A stretch of 41,033 nt of DNA from Hofstenia miamia (lineage: Eukaryota > Xenacoelomorpha > Acoela). Within the stretch, counting starts at the first letter, position 1. The number at the start of each line of letters is the position of its first letter. Made by a program: the position numbers and the translations under genes. The stretch is from assembly GCA_004352715.1 (NCBI GenBank), contig SCFE01000080.1, positions 1 through 41,033 of the forward strand, read 5' to 3'. The notes beneath the pieces are model-generated. The model saw only the letters and a list, made by a program, of their open reading frames with translations, ran no database searches and had not been told where the DNA came from. Positions 18,951-29,256 of the stretch are shown here, piece by piece.

Positions 18951-19170
18951 TTTTCTTTTGGTTAATAGTGGCTTTCTCATCTCCAGATTGCAATTCCAGG
19001 ATCTCTGTGAAGTGCATTTGTTTGGTTCAGGGTATCTCTCTGCCTCTCATCACTAGTTGGTTTGTGTAAACAGTTCGTTGCTTCCACACTTTCACTCATA
19101 GCGTATGATGTCGTTTTGCGGGTGGTTTAATTGAATGTTTCTTCTGTTGGTTTGCTGTTCTTGGCTGTCA

Positions 19171-19179
19171 TGGTCGCCA
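19171..19179 (-). other. Candidate primer-binding site (TGGCGACCA) at the LTR edge
   Basis: On the minus strand the sequence GGATATTACA is followed directly by TGGCGACCA. An LTR normally ends in CA, and the tRNA primer site begins with TGG (complement of the tRNA CCA end), so 19180 is the likely inner LTR boundary. I cannot assign the tRNA. The gag ATG lies about 220 bp downstream. Confidence 0.45.
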
Positions 19180-19412
19180 TGTAATATCCTCTACCAGGCT
19201 TTATCACTGTTAATCTACTGTTACCTTGTAACATTAGCTGTGTTATTGTGGGTAAGGATTTACTTATTGTTACTGCTTGACTAGTTTCCTCTATTACGTT
19301 ATGTAACCTCAATTAACTAATCACTTTTTAGCTGATGAAGCCATGCTGTAACCTCTGTAGTGATCTTCTAGTGGGCATCTGCCCGAAGCGGATCTCCACA
19401 TCCAATTTCACC
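19180..19412 (-). mobile_element. Probable 5' LTR piece of the gypsy element, running into the gap
   Basis: Non-coding sequence sits between the candidate primer-binding site and the 19413 gap. The minus-strand end is ...ATTACA. The other LTR is not in the window, so the boundary rests on the TGG/CA rule only. Confidence 0.4.
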
Positions 19413-20124
19413 NNNNNNNNNNNNNNNNNNNNNNNNNNNNNNNNNNNNNNNNNNNNNNNNNNNNNNNNNNNNNNNNNNNNNNNNNNNNNNNNNNNNNNNN
19501 NNNNNNNNNNNNNNNNNNNNNNNNNNNNNNNNNNNNNNNNNNNNNNNNNNNNNNNNNNNNNNNNNNNNNNNNNNNNNNNNNNNNNNNNNNNNNNNNNNNN
19601 NNNNNNNNNNNNNNNNNNNNNNNNNNNNNNNNNNNNNNNNNNNNNNNNNNNNNNNNNNNNNNNNNNNNNNNNNNNNNNNNNNNNNNNNNNNNNNNNNNNN
19701 NNNNNNNNNNNNNNNNNNNNNNNNNNNNNNNNNNNNNNNNNNNNNNNNNNNNNNNNNNNNNNNNNNNNNNNNNNNNNNNNNNNNNNNNNNNNNNNNNNNN
19801 NNNNNNNNNNNNNNNNNNNNNNNNNNNNNNNNNNNNNNNNNNNNNNNNNNNNNNNNNNNNNNNNNNNNNNNNNNNNNNNNNNNNNNNNNNNNNNNNNNNN
19901 NNNNNNNNNNNNNNNNNNNNNNNNNNNNNNNNNNNNNNNNNNNNNNNNNNNNNNNNNNNNNNNNNNNNNNNNNNNNNNNNNNNNNNNNNNNNNNNNNNNN
20001 NNNNNNNNNNNNNNNNNNNNNNNNNNNNNNNNNNNNNNNNNNNNNNNNNNNNNNNNNNNNNNNNNNNNNNNNNNNNNNNNNNNNNNNNNNNNNNNNNNNN
20101 NNNNNNNNNNNNNNNNNNNNNNNN
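19413..20124. other. Assembly gap (712 N)
   Basis: Run of N separating the gypsy LTR from the polymerase B element. The outer end of that element's left terminal repeat is probably inside it. Confidence 0.98.
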
Positions 20125-20545
20125 TAAAACAATATTAATATAATCCCTAAGGTTTGGTTATCCAACCATTTGTTGAGAGTAAGTTATTTAATACATGTAG
20201 AAGAGAAATGCTAGTCAACTAATCAAGAGAAAACCCCTACACCTAACTTAAGTGCACTTTCATGGTCTGGCACAGAGACCCTTGAATCGTTCCCTGCAAT
20301 GTATCCAGACCACTACTAAACACCGCTTGATTAGCTTGACATTGTATTAAATAATCAAACCGTTAATAAGATGAAAAATAAGAATTCTAAGTAAAATTCT
20401 TTATCAAATGCTTACAGTAAGTTTCAATGTATTTATAGTATTTCAAAAGAAGTACCTGTCAATTTAAATTTCAAACTTCTGCCAAGATGGCGGCATTAAA
20501 ATAACATAAGCATCATTTTGTCAAAAGTATTTTTATTGACAGATA
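20125..20545 (+). repeat. Left terminal inverted repeat of the polymerase B element
   Basis: When complemented, blocks matching the right TIR in order are: ATGGTTGGATAAC; TTTCTCT...TGACTA...ACATGTAT; GATTCAAGGGTC; CTATAAAT; AAATTGACAGGTACTT; TTGGCAGA; GGCAAAATGAT-like. The left copy has about 100 bp more than the right (about 20295-20400). Its outer end is cut off by the gap. The polymerase stop codon lies at the inner edge. Confidence 0.8.
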
Positions 20546-20548
20546 CAA

Positions 20549-22685
20549 TTATCTTTTTATTGACACATATTTTTTTCTTGGTTGCATTTCACAAATTAAT
20601 CTGAAATCATAGCAACTAATTAATTGTAATATTTTTTTTAACTTTCTTTCGATCTTAGTCTCTTCTGCGATGTTTGCAGCTTTTTTCTGATTAATGTTGG
20701 ATGATGCTACATTATCTTCTATTGCCATCTTATGCAGAGCCAGTGGGAAATCAAAGTGCTCATTGTGTAAATGTTGTGGATATTCAAGATTGACTAGCAC
20801 CAAGTATCCAGTCTTCAAATCTTGTGGCGTGGACATTATTTCATTGATACTTGCTCTAGACCCTCCTATAGGCAGGCTTAAACACATGGTTCCAGCATAT
20901 AGAGCATTCACATCACTATAGAGTGCATAAGTGGTATCCTTCTTGGGATTGTAGTAGTCTTCTACCATAGGGTTATTTGTTTTGAAATATCAGTCTGAAA
21001 ATGTACTGCACATCCCTTCACAAATTCCATCAATTATAAAATTCAATTCCTCCTCATTGTGTATAGGAGTGAGCAAGATTCCCATATACTTTAGCATTGT
21101 ATGCCAACTAAAATTTGATAATGTAAAAAAGTGGGCAGGGTCTAGATTATATGTCTCTATGCTCTGTATTCTAAATTCACAAATGACATTTAGAAGTAAT
21201 AACATGTCTGAAATGAGGTAATTATCATGAAATTGCTTAAAAGTTTCACATTCTCCCAACACTCAAGTATTTTCACATTTGAAATCCAGCTTCTGTTGGG
21301 TTATTGGGATTTTTCTGGTCAATCTGTCTCTCCAGTGCTCCAAATCTGGGAGTCTCAATTCATTAAATTTTTCAAAGCTGTCAAACCACATGTAAGGAAA
21401 TGTCCCCTTGCCCCTGCTAAATACTGACGCCTTCTGCTTGCCAATGATATTTTTCCATGAAAATGTTTTTGTGAGGTTTGACAGACTTGTTTCTATGAAT
21501 CAGTAACTATCTAAAAACCAGAGTTCTTTTTATATCAGTTTGTAATTTCCATTTTTATCATTATATTCATCTACAGGCACCATTAAACTGAGTGATAAAA
21601 ATACCTCTGATGTACACAGTGCACATGACATTTTCTCTTTGTCTCTCATTTTTAAATATTTTAGCAAAATATGCATGCTGTATTTACTTCCATTGTGCAT
21701 AAAAATCAGGGTAAATTGCAGACTATGATTTAACATATTGCAATTTTTATTTGCCATTTCTCTAATTTTTCCAGTGAAATGACAGTGGTCTATAATCTTT
21801 ACATCAGTATTTCCAAACATATTTTTACAGAATACACTTGAATTCCCATTTCAAAAATACACACATCATTAATTGATAATGGGAACATTAGAACTTTGTA
21901 CTTTAATGTATGGAGAAATTTGTTCAAACACATTATTTGGCATCAATCTTTAATTTCCAGGTGGAGGCAAGCTAGTACACACAAAACACAGGTTTGATTG
22001 AATGGTTTTTGGATTCACAAGGAAATTGTTTTTTTCTAAGGTAGCCTGAAAGTGTAATATATGACCCTCCACATGATGGACGATATTTGGACACATGAAT
22101 CCCAACTCTGTTTATGCTTTTTAGAATAAATCTGCTTCTGTTCATGGCATTAATTGAGATAAAATTTGCAATCTGGTCAACTAGACTATAGAAATTACTA
22201 TCAGTTAGTCCTGATTGAAAAACTGACACAGGGCTTGATGTTGGATAAATCACCACCATCTTTTCTTCTTCATTTTCCACCAGTTTCACCATTTCCACCT
22301 TGCAAGTTAAATAAATTTTTGCAGAATAATGAGTGCAAATCTCACTAAAATTACTTGTCATATTGCCTCATGATGGTTTGCAAAAGCCACATAAATACCA
22401 ATCAAGTTGACATTGTGTGATAAATAACTCACAAAAGCCCCTTGACATGCATTTTCTATTCTATGAATTGTATATTCATGGTTGTTGTTATTGTTCAAAG
22501 CTGAATGTATCATAATCTCATTTAGATGTTGGTTATCAATGTGGTTGTGAAGTGATGACTTATTTCCAAAATAGGTTTTACAATAAACACAGAAATTAAT
22601 TGTTGCTAATTTGTGTTTTGTTCATAGGTGTAGCCTTGCTTTTTGTAGGGAAGGGTTATTATACTGACACAAACTGCAAAAAATA
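20549..22685 (-). pseudogene. Protein-primed family-B DNA polymerase (Polinton/Maverick type), frameshifted and C-terminally truncated
   Basis: The minus strand runs through N-terminal C2H2 fingers (FCVYCKTYFGNKSSLHNH; a second finger near 22620-22680); a region ending NHHEAI; SRFILKSINRVGIHVSKYRP; the DHCHFTGK zinc/exonuclease block; FMHNGSKYSMHIL; TWFDSFEKFNELRLPDLEHW; YLISDMLLLL (Exo III); YNLDPAHFFTLSNFSWHTML; and palm motif A YALYSDVNALYAGTM. These match type-B2 polymerases of Polintons in order. Breaks are TGA at 21263-21265 and 20990-20992, several frameshifts (for example at a poly-A run near 22030) and TAA/TGA stops near 21840-21930. The Exo II motif has Ser where the family has Asp (KYSMH). 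Motifs B and C are missing: the gene stops at 20549, at the inner TIR edge. Confidence 0.85.
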
Positions 22686-23844
22686 CTGCAACTTTGTCTT
22701 TTATCTAAAATACACCAATTATTAGTAAAGTAGGGAAAATATCTCCTGAAAAAATTTTTTTTAAAAACACTGATGGGATAATTTAGGTTTTAACATAACA
22801 TGCAAATCATTTTTCAAGGATGGAATAATTTATGTTTTGACATGCATTTGATTTTTTTAAAAAATATAAACTGCAAAGAGACAAAATATGCATAAAAACA
22901 TTAAAGGAGAGAATAGCAATACATTGTAAAACATGTAATCAGTAATAGATAGAAAAATATATAAAAACCATAACACATGCATTACTTAAAATAGCTCTTC
23001 AAACAAAATTATGTTTAACTAAATAAATAACTGGTAATATCTCATAATCACCCTAAGAAATCAGGTATTATATATAAATTGACAATGTAACATTTAAAAA
23101 TATAGTGTATTATAAATATTTATAAAGCATGTATTCAGTAAGATTAGATAATACACATGTTTAAATGAAATTTCATTTAACAAATAAATTAGTGTTAACA
23201 TTCTGTAAGAGTATGGATTTAGAATGCCAAAAATAATAGAACACACACACTTGTATAATTTCAAAGATTTGTTCTACCATCAGTAATAACATCAATTTGT
23301 TTTTGAAAATACATCTGCAAAGTTATAAAATCTCATTAATTTAAAATTATTAATTTTTTTTCACAGAAATGGAAATTATGAATGTGTTTTATTGTTTTTT
23401 TAAAATAAATATCATCTAGGAAATTGAACCATGAATAAAATTCATTTTTACACATGTCTATAATAATTGAGAGATAGAGAGAGTGTAAGCATGATAAATC
23501 AACTATTTTAATCTTTTTTTAAAATTAAAAATCAACTGAAATTTGTGCATTTTTTTGAGAAATATTTTCACTGATGTAATAAATCATCTTGTTTTTGAAA
23601 ATTGTAACATGATGTTTTTAAAAAAACCTCTAATGGTTTTTCCAATTATATGACATGCGGTTTATTAATTTTTTAAAAAATGACTGGTGAATAACACCAT
23701 TTTAACAATAATTGTGTTTTGCCATATTTTTTGAATTAAAAACATTATCTGTATATAGTTATACATAAAAACTTCTAGCTCATTTTTAAAATGTCAATGA
23801 TGGCAAACACAATTTCAAAGAGGCATGCTAATTGAACTACTCAC
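22686..23844 (-). other. Probable intron of the polymerase B element gene
   Basis: AT-rich sequence with no recognisable coding region. It is bordered by a GTGAGT donor (upstream exon ends 23845) and a TTGCAG acceptor (22686-22691) whose phases agree and which joins to the first zinc finger in frame. The acceptor lacks a strong pyrimidine tract. Prediction only. Confidence 0.4.
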
Positions 23845-24033
23845 ATGGTTGAAGTTGTGTTTTGAGGCATCATCACAGCATTTGGGATTGATGTGCTTGG
23901 TTGATTGTTGTCACCAAATCTGGTTTGATTATCATAACCTGTCATCATTTCCTTGACTTGATTCTCAAAATTTTGTGACCATTCCTTCAATTTTTCCAAA
24001 GGTTGATTAGGCTCTTCTGGGATATTATCAAAA
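23845..24033 (-). CDS. Predicted exon 2 of the polymerase B element's spliced gene
   Basis: The exon is bounded by a TTTTTAG acceptor and an ACCAT/GTGAGT donor. It is open throughout (63 codons' worth) and reads FDNIPEEPNQPLEKLKEWSQ and then a Gln/Asn/Pro/Met-rich tail with QPSTSIPNAVMMPQ. It enters and leaves with phases matching its neighbours. Its protein is hydrophilic and unlike any family I know. It may form a disordered linker before the zinc fingers. Confidence 0.5.
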
Positions 24034-24121
24034 CTAAAAATATTTGTTTAATAAATTTAATACACAACAATACACATTTTTTTATACTGTGTAAAAAGAA
24101 AAAGGTAATATAATGACTCAC

Positions 24122-24234
24122 ATAGATTCATTGAAGGAAATTTCTAATTCATTTTTATAAAGATTGGCCTTGATGATTTCATCATATTTGGCATTCCATC
24201 CAGATAGGAAATCACTAACATTGGTAAATGACAT
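24122..24234 (-). CDS. Predicted exon 1 of the polymerase B element's spliced gene
   Basis: The ATG at 24234 opens MSFTNVSDFLSGWNAKYDEI, then KANLYKNELEISFNES. The exon ends at a GTGAGT donor (24116-24121), leaving two bases of a codon that exon 2 completes. The intron is about 88 bp. The combination of ATG, open frame, consensus donors and phase-compatible acceptor supports a real spliced message. No function is recognised. It is transcribed divergently from the small gene at 25100. Confidence 0.5.
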
Positions 24235-25099
24235 TTTAAAAGTAAAAAGCAAAAATGTAGAAATAAACAACAAACTAGTTTTAACCAAAGTTGGAATGAA
24301 AGTGAAAAATGATTTTAAAAAAATTTTACCATGATAGATATAGAGTTTTGATTGGATGAGGAAACAATTTGAATAGCTAATTAGTGGTAAGTAAAATTAA
24401 TTTGGGAAAACTTTTGCAATAAATGTCAATTAGTAACACCTGAGTAATTTTTAATTTGTGGTACATACAAATCTCAAATAGGTTCCTGTTAATTAATTTT
24501 GGAGGGGGCTTTTAATGCAAAAGCTTTTTAAAAAACACAAGTACTTTGATTGTTTGACAGGTTCTTTTTGCATCATTGGATGCAGGGTTGTACTAAATAA
24601 AAAGGTTTTAAATTGAGTACACTTGAATGTGACAGATTAAAAGCTTCTGTCAAAAACATCACTAATGGGTTTCTAGACATCTTGTTGCAAAAAAATCCTG
24701 GCTGGAAAATGTGGTAAAATTTAAACATGGTGGTAATTCTTTTCCTTAGCCTGAGTCATGTAAATAAATTCTCAGCTCTTAGCATAATGTGGAGTAAATC
24801 TATAAGCATTTAGATACAATACACTATGGGGAAACCAAGAATTTTATAATCTAAAAACATGGTTCTTTATGTGAGAATGGGAAATGATAAATTGATATTA
24901 AGATAAACTAGATACATAAGTGTAGACATAACAGATATTTGATCATGTTCTAACAATGTTTCATGGGTTGGCAAGTGAATTAACCAGGTTAGTTGTTGGT
25001 TGGATCAAATGAATTAAGTTATTTTTTATTGGTTTACATGCTAAAAGTTTGTAATAAATAACTTGTGCTTTGAAAACTTTTTCAATTTTAAATTTAGCG
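24235..25099. other. Intergenic region between divergent genes of the polymerase B element
   Basis: No coding sequence is seen. It would contain both promoters. The segment from about 24960 on is duplicated at about 26340 (GGATCAAATGAATTAAGTTA block). Confidence 0.5.
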
Positions 25100-25564
25100 A
25101 TGACTTCAAAAGCTGCTAGCAAATCTCATGCTCAAAAATCTGCAAAAGATACACAGAGTAAACAAGACAATCTCTCACAACCAAAAAAATTTGTTTTGAA
25201 GCCCATATTACCAAAGACCATGTATTCCCTAAAGACTGTTGGTAAAGTAATTCAACCCAAAGTAGTCAACAGTCTCAGCAAAATTTCTATGGAATGCCAG
25301 ATAAAATATATCTCTTTTAGAAAATTAAAAATCAGTGAGTGGCAAAAAATATGTAATGCATATAGTCTTCACACAAAGTATGGTCTAGTGGTAAAAATTA
25401 TACTGGAAAATGGTAGCTGCTTCTTCCTACCTAAAAGTTATGCAGAGAAAGCTACAGGGGAAAAATACAAGATGCTTATCAGACTTAAAATTCAATTTAG
25501 AAAGGATAAACCATCAATATATCCAGGTGGAAATACACAGACTGTATTCAGATTTAGCATGTAA
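25100..25564 (+). CDS. Small basic protein of unknown family (154 aa), element-encoded, copy 1
   Basis: The ATG at 25100 opens MTSKAASKSHAQKSAKDTQS, a Lys/Ser-rich and probably disordered tail. A compact domain follows from about residue 70: ISEWQKICNAYSLHTKYGLV, VKIILENGSCFFLPKSYAEK, GEKYKMLIRL, then a Gly turn and a beta-like end TVFRFSM. The pattern W-x-I ... L-x-TK-Y/F-G-x-V-x-K-I-x-LEN ... FFL-x-K-x-Y is shared with the copies at 26469 and 28807, so the domain is under constraint across at least three loci. Alternating hydrophobic strands suggest a small beta-barrel, for example a nucleic-acid-binding fold, but that is inference. The frame also extends upstream to 25070 from a non-ATG codon, which is not used here. 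Confidence 0.65.
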   Translation: MTSKAASKSHAQKSAKDTQSKQDNLSQPKKFVLKPILPKTMYSLKTVGKVIQPKVVNSLSKISMECQIKYISFRKLKISEWQKICNAYSLHTKYGLVVKIILENGSCFFLPKSYAEKATGEKYKMLIRLKIQFRKDKPSIYPGGNTQTVFRFSM

Positions 25565-26468
25565 TTTATTTAGAATAAATATATATGTACCACTGATTTT
25601 TATTTTAATTGTTAAAAATTAGTACTTACTATTACTAATGAATCAATAAACTTGATTTAAGAAACATGTGGTAAATTCCTAGTGCTTAAAAATTTTTAAA
25701 GATATAAATGTATTTTTTTTAAAAATTCAAACAAAAACATACCTTTAAAGTTTAAATACAGAACAAAAGAAAGTAGAATGGTGTTTCAAACGAGCTTCTT
25801 TTTCAAAATGTAAAAATGATATTTGAATTAAATAAAATTTTTTATCAAAACTGAATTTCTATTAAATTTAAAGCTTGATAAAAATAATAATTAAAAAGCA
25901 AAACAAATAAATATTTACAATAACTTGACATTGTTAGACCAAATGTGAATGAGTGAATTCAACTCATATTCATAAAGCAAATAGCCCTTATAATTGTAAA
26001 TTTTTTGCAAAAGAAGTTTTATTTACTATTTCACAACTGTGGATATGTTTATCAAGAATTTAATTATAAAATGAGTTATATTCATTCACCCATAAGCTTT
26101 CTAGCTGTGCATTTTACCCAGTTTTCATTGTTCAAGGACATGAAAAGTGAGAAAGTATTATTTGAAGTGTAAAGAAACACCTTCAATAATGTTTACTATA
26201 ACCAAGAATTGTTGATTTTAATTGATGAAAAACTTTACATTCTTACAGTACACCTCTTGAAGGCAATGTTTAACTCTATCCCAACTCATATATGAAAGGA
26301 ACTTCCATCATATCATGCTTCTAGAAGGCAATCTTTACCACATGCTTAGGTAAACTCTAGTTGATGATTGGATCAAATGAATTAAGTTATTTTTGATTGG
26401 TTTATATGCTAAAAGTTTGTAATAAATAACTTGTGCTTTGAAAACTTTTTTCAATTTTAAATTCAGCA

Positions 26469-26931
26469 ATGACTTCAAAAGCTGCTAGCAAATCTCATGC
26501 TCAAAAATCTACCAAAGTTATGCAGAGCAAACAAGAGGAACTCTTACAACAAAAAAATTTGTTTTAAAGCCAATATTACCAAAGACAGTGTATCCTGTAA
26601 ACACTGTGGGTAAAGTAGTTCAACTGGAGATGGTCAACAGCCTCAATGAAGTTTCTGAAGAACGTCAGATGAAATGTATCTCTATTAGAGAATTAAAAAT
26701 CAGTGAGTGGCAAAAATACACAACACATATAGCCTTCAGACAAAGTATGGCCCTGTGGTAAAAATTATACTGGAAAACAGCAACTGCTTCTTCTTACCCA
26801 AATGTTATGCAGAAAAAGCTACAGGAGAAAAATATAAGATGTTTATCAGACTTAAATTTCGATGTGGCAAGGATAAACCATCAATATATCCAGGTGGTAA
26901 TGCACAAACTGTATTTAGATTTAGTGTGTAA
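26469..26931 (+). pseudogene. Small basic protein, copy 2 (frameshifted duplicate)
   Basis: It is a duplicate of the gene at 25100, including its upstream sequence (identical blocks begin near 26355). The start and basic tail are preserved, but a one-base loss in an A run near 26555 and another near 26712 break the frame. The C-terminal domain is still readable from 26707 (KYGPVVKIILENSNCFFLPK). Both copies share 3' flanks to about 27275, so the duplicated unit is about 0.95 kb. Confidence 0.8.
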
Positions 26932-27705
26932 AAAATATTTAGAATAAATATATATGTGCCATTGATTTTTATTTTAATTATTAAAAATTAGTAGTTACTA
27001 GTGAAACAAAACAACTCAATTTAAGATAAATGCAGTAAAATTATTAAAAGAAAAATACAAAACTTACCTATAAATTTAGTTTAAATATAGAACAAAGGAA
27101 ATTACAAATGGTGTTTCACATGGGTCAAAATGACAATTGAAATAAATAAAATTTTTTTATCAATTAAAATTGAATTTCTATTAAATTTAATAACTTGATA
27201 ATAATTAAAAAAGCAAAACAAATAAATATTTGTAATAACTTGACATTGTTAGAACAAATGTGAATGAGTGAATTTCTTAGTCAAATAATCTCGCAAACAG
27301 TTGAAAATTTATTGAACTTTGGATATTGGTAACCACAGAACATGGGTGACTCTACCAGTTGTATAAAAGACAATTACAGATTTGCACAACAAATAAAGAC
27401 TCACAGTATATTTGATATTACTAGTAAATGTAAATTTAAGAAAATCATTGTAAGGTCTCTACCACAAAGTGAAATACAGAGAGAGTGATTTATTTTTTTA
27501 CTACTTTTCTTAAAAGCATTATTTATTTATTAGTTGTATTTTAGCATAATCCAACTATTAAGGCTGCAAAACAAAAGAGATTAGTCAGAGAAGATTATGA
27601 TCTAATTTGATGATGATTAAAAATGGTGTTAATTGTAAACTAGAATCAATTTATGTTTAGCATCAAAAATTTGTATATTGCAACTAAGAAACAAAATTTA
27701 CCAAA

Positions 27706-28020
27706 TAGTATTTGTTGAAACCATTTGGCAAAATGATAATGCTTACATTATTTTTCAGCCATTTTGGCAGACAATTTGAAATTGAAAATTGACAGGTACT
27801 TTTGGATTAGAAACTATAAATCTTAAAAGTTAATTTGGCTTGCACACATTGGGAGCAATTCGAGGGTCCTTGATCCAAGCCACAAAACTGCATATACATT
27901 AGGGGTATGATTTGGAGTTTTTCTCTGTTTAGCTGACTACTGATTCATTCATTAACATGTATGCAATAACAAAACTATCAAAGTAATGGTTGGATAACTA
28001 ATCATAGGTTAATATATTTT
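27706..28020 (-). repeat. Right terminal inverted repeat of the polymerase B element
   Basis: It is the inverted counterpart of 20125-20545. Matching blocks include TTGACAGGTACTT (27789-27801), ACTATAAAT (27812-27820), AATTCGAGGGTCC (27858-27870), TTTTTCTCT (27918-27926), AACATGTATG (27955-27964) and ATGGTTGGATAAC (27986-27998). Divergence suggests an old insertion. The outer end near 28020-28045 is not sharply defined, so no target duplication could be read. Confidence 0.8.
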
Positions 28021-28806
28021 ATATTAACTAGACAACATAGGTGACCTATAAATAGACTGATAATGAGACTGAGCATGTAGCATTAATTACATGTAGGTTA
28101 GGAAGCTGCAAGTAATTATCTATTTAATTATTTAAATTAATTAAAGCCAGTAATTTTCAGTATTGGCTAAATATTTATTTATTGAGCAGCTAGTGACACT
28201 GCCTGGTTGCAAGTGCAAATTACACATTACAAATCGAGTTTAAGTCAGTTACATCCAACCTTGAGGGTTGCACTGAGTTAGGATAGGGAACACATAATTT
28301 ACTTCACTGAGCTGAGGCTTGGAAACAATCCATCAACAATAGAGGAGATTACTTGTTGGAAGATTTGGAGATCAGAGTCAGTTGGAGGTCTTAAGAAAAG
28401 ATCAAGTAGAAGGAAGCTGCAGCATTCAGTACACACCTAAATAGTCTTTGATTATGATACAGTTAATTCAAGTTAACTAGAAGTATTAATGAATCAAAGC
28501 AGTTATTAAAAGTACATCCCTACCCACACTTCACATAGAATTAAATTCAAAAAGGAATTGATTAATGTGAGTTAAAGCATGGTAGTGGATGCTACAGTAT
28601 AAAGGAAAATAATATTTTTTCGAATACATTAACACTTGAATGTATACTATTAATTCCCAAAAGCATGTAATTTATAAAATGAATTATACAGAAAATGCTA
28701 TTTCTCTAATTTTTAAAGAATTCGAGCTAATTATAATTGTTTTCTACACATAGAAAGAATGGAAAAACATATATGAAACAGTGTTTTATTCTTTTCAAAA
28801 AGTTAA
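28021..28806. other. Non-coding AT-rich sequence
   Basis: I see no gene or repeat structure beyond general AT richness. The 3' part could contain the polyadenylation region of the minus-strand gene that ends at 28807. Confidence 0.4.
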
Positions 28807-29256
28807 TTATTTACAAAATTGTAATACAATACACTTTCTTTCACCTTGCATAAATACTAAATCATCTTTCAGAAAGAGTTTTTTGTCTATCAGGTGTTTG
28901 TAATTTTCACAAATTGCATCTCCATAGTGTTTGTGTAGAAAATAGTAGAATCTATTCTCAAGTTTAACTTTTAATACACTTCCAAATTTTGTTTTTAGCT
29001 GTACCACATCTGTGATTGTAAGCCAAACTTTCTTTGGTAAATTGCTAGCCAAACATGCGCATGCAAAGGTACACTGTGAATTGACATTGTTTAAACACTG
29101 CAAAACGTTATCCATGTTGTCATGTGTTATAAAACTTTTATTATTAATCAGTGAGCGTCTTCTCTTTTGCTGGTGATGATTCTTTTCTTTAATGGGTGTT
29201 TGTGGTGGGATTGACTCTTGGGTTGAGGGTTGTAGCTTTGAGAAGAGGGGGTGCAT
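28807..29256 (-). CDS. Small protein of unknown family (149 aa), third and diverged member
   Basis: The ATG at 29256 opens a Pro/Gln/Lys-rich tail (IPPQTPIKEKNHHQQKRRRS) and then the domain shared with 25100 and 26469: VWLTITDVVQLKTKFGSVLK, VKLENRFYYFLHKHYGDAIC, ENYKHLIDKKLF, and an end with QGERKCIVLQF. The domain lies at residues about 70-149, as in the other copies, while the tail is unrelated in sequence but equally basic. It is intact, on the opposite strand, and outside the TIR-bounded element, so it may belong to another element insertion. An overlapping frame at 29148-29378 is also open and could be an alternative upstream exon. Confidence 0.6.
   Translation of the reverse strand: MHPLFSKLQPSTQESIPPQTPIKEKNHHQQKRRRSLINNKSFITHDNMDNVLQCLNNVNSQCTFACACLASNLPKKVWLTITDVVQLKTKFGSVLKVKLENRFYYFLHKHYGDAICENYKHLIDKKLFLKDDLVFMQGERKCIVLQFCK

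Larger units (their letters stand above)
15306..19412 (-). mobile_element. Ty3/gypsy LTR retrotransposon, 5' part (LTR piece, gag, protease, start of RT), chimeric assembly
   Basis: Read on the minus strand: probable 5' LTR piece (19180-19412), candidate primer-binding site, gag with coiled coil and CCHC knuckle, aspartic protease, and the first part of reverse transcriptase, which enters the 14306-15305 gap. RNase H and integrase are not seen. Single Ns at 16875, 17444 and 18137 separate duplicated, roughly 1 percent diverged stretches. The locus is therefore a mosaic of at least two copies or alleles. Five in-frame TGA codons interrupt otherwise open gag and pol. Confidence 0.85.
24960..27275 (+). 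repeat. Diverged tandem duplication, units about 24960-25960 and 26340-27275
   Basis: Matching blocks in the same order: GGATCAAATGAATTAAGTTA; TGCTAAAAGTTTGTAATAAA; the small gene; GAATAAATATATATGT after its stop; and AATAACTTGACATTGTTAGA with AATGTGAATGAGTGAATT at the end. The roughly 380-bp spacer (25960-26340) is not duplicated. Confidence 0.8.
20125..28020. mobile_element. TIR-bounded protein-primed DNA polymerase B element (compact Polinton-like or derivative), defective
   Basis: The outer regions 20125-20545 and about 27706-28020 are long inverted repeats of each other. Between them lie a broken family-B DNA polymerase (minus), predicted upstream exons (minus) and a duplicated small basic-protein gene (plus). 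Long TIRs plus a protein-primed PolB with the polymerase next to one TIR is the arrangement of Polinton/Maverick and adintovirus-type elements. Those are typically 15-20 kb with retroviral-like integrase, packaging ATPase, protease and capsid genes. This one is about 7.9 kb and I recognise none of those. It is either an internally deleted derivative or a distinct compact lineage. The local nucleotide and intron content differ from the gypsy block next to it. Confidence 0.7.

Noticed and set aside
20125-28020. Calling the element a CRISPR, toxin or bacterial system
   Set aside because: There are spliced genes, long TIRs and a eukaryotic-type PolB, no prokaryotic gene arrangement or ribosome-binding sites, and no spacer-repeat array anywhere.
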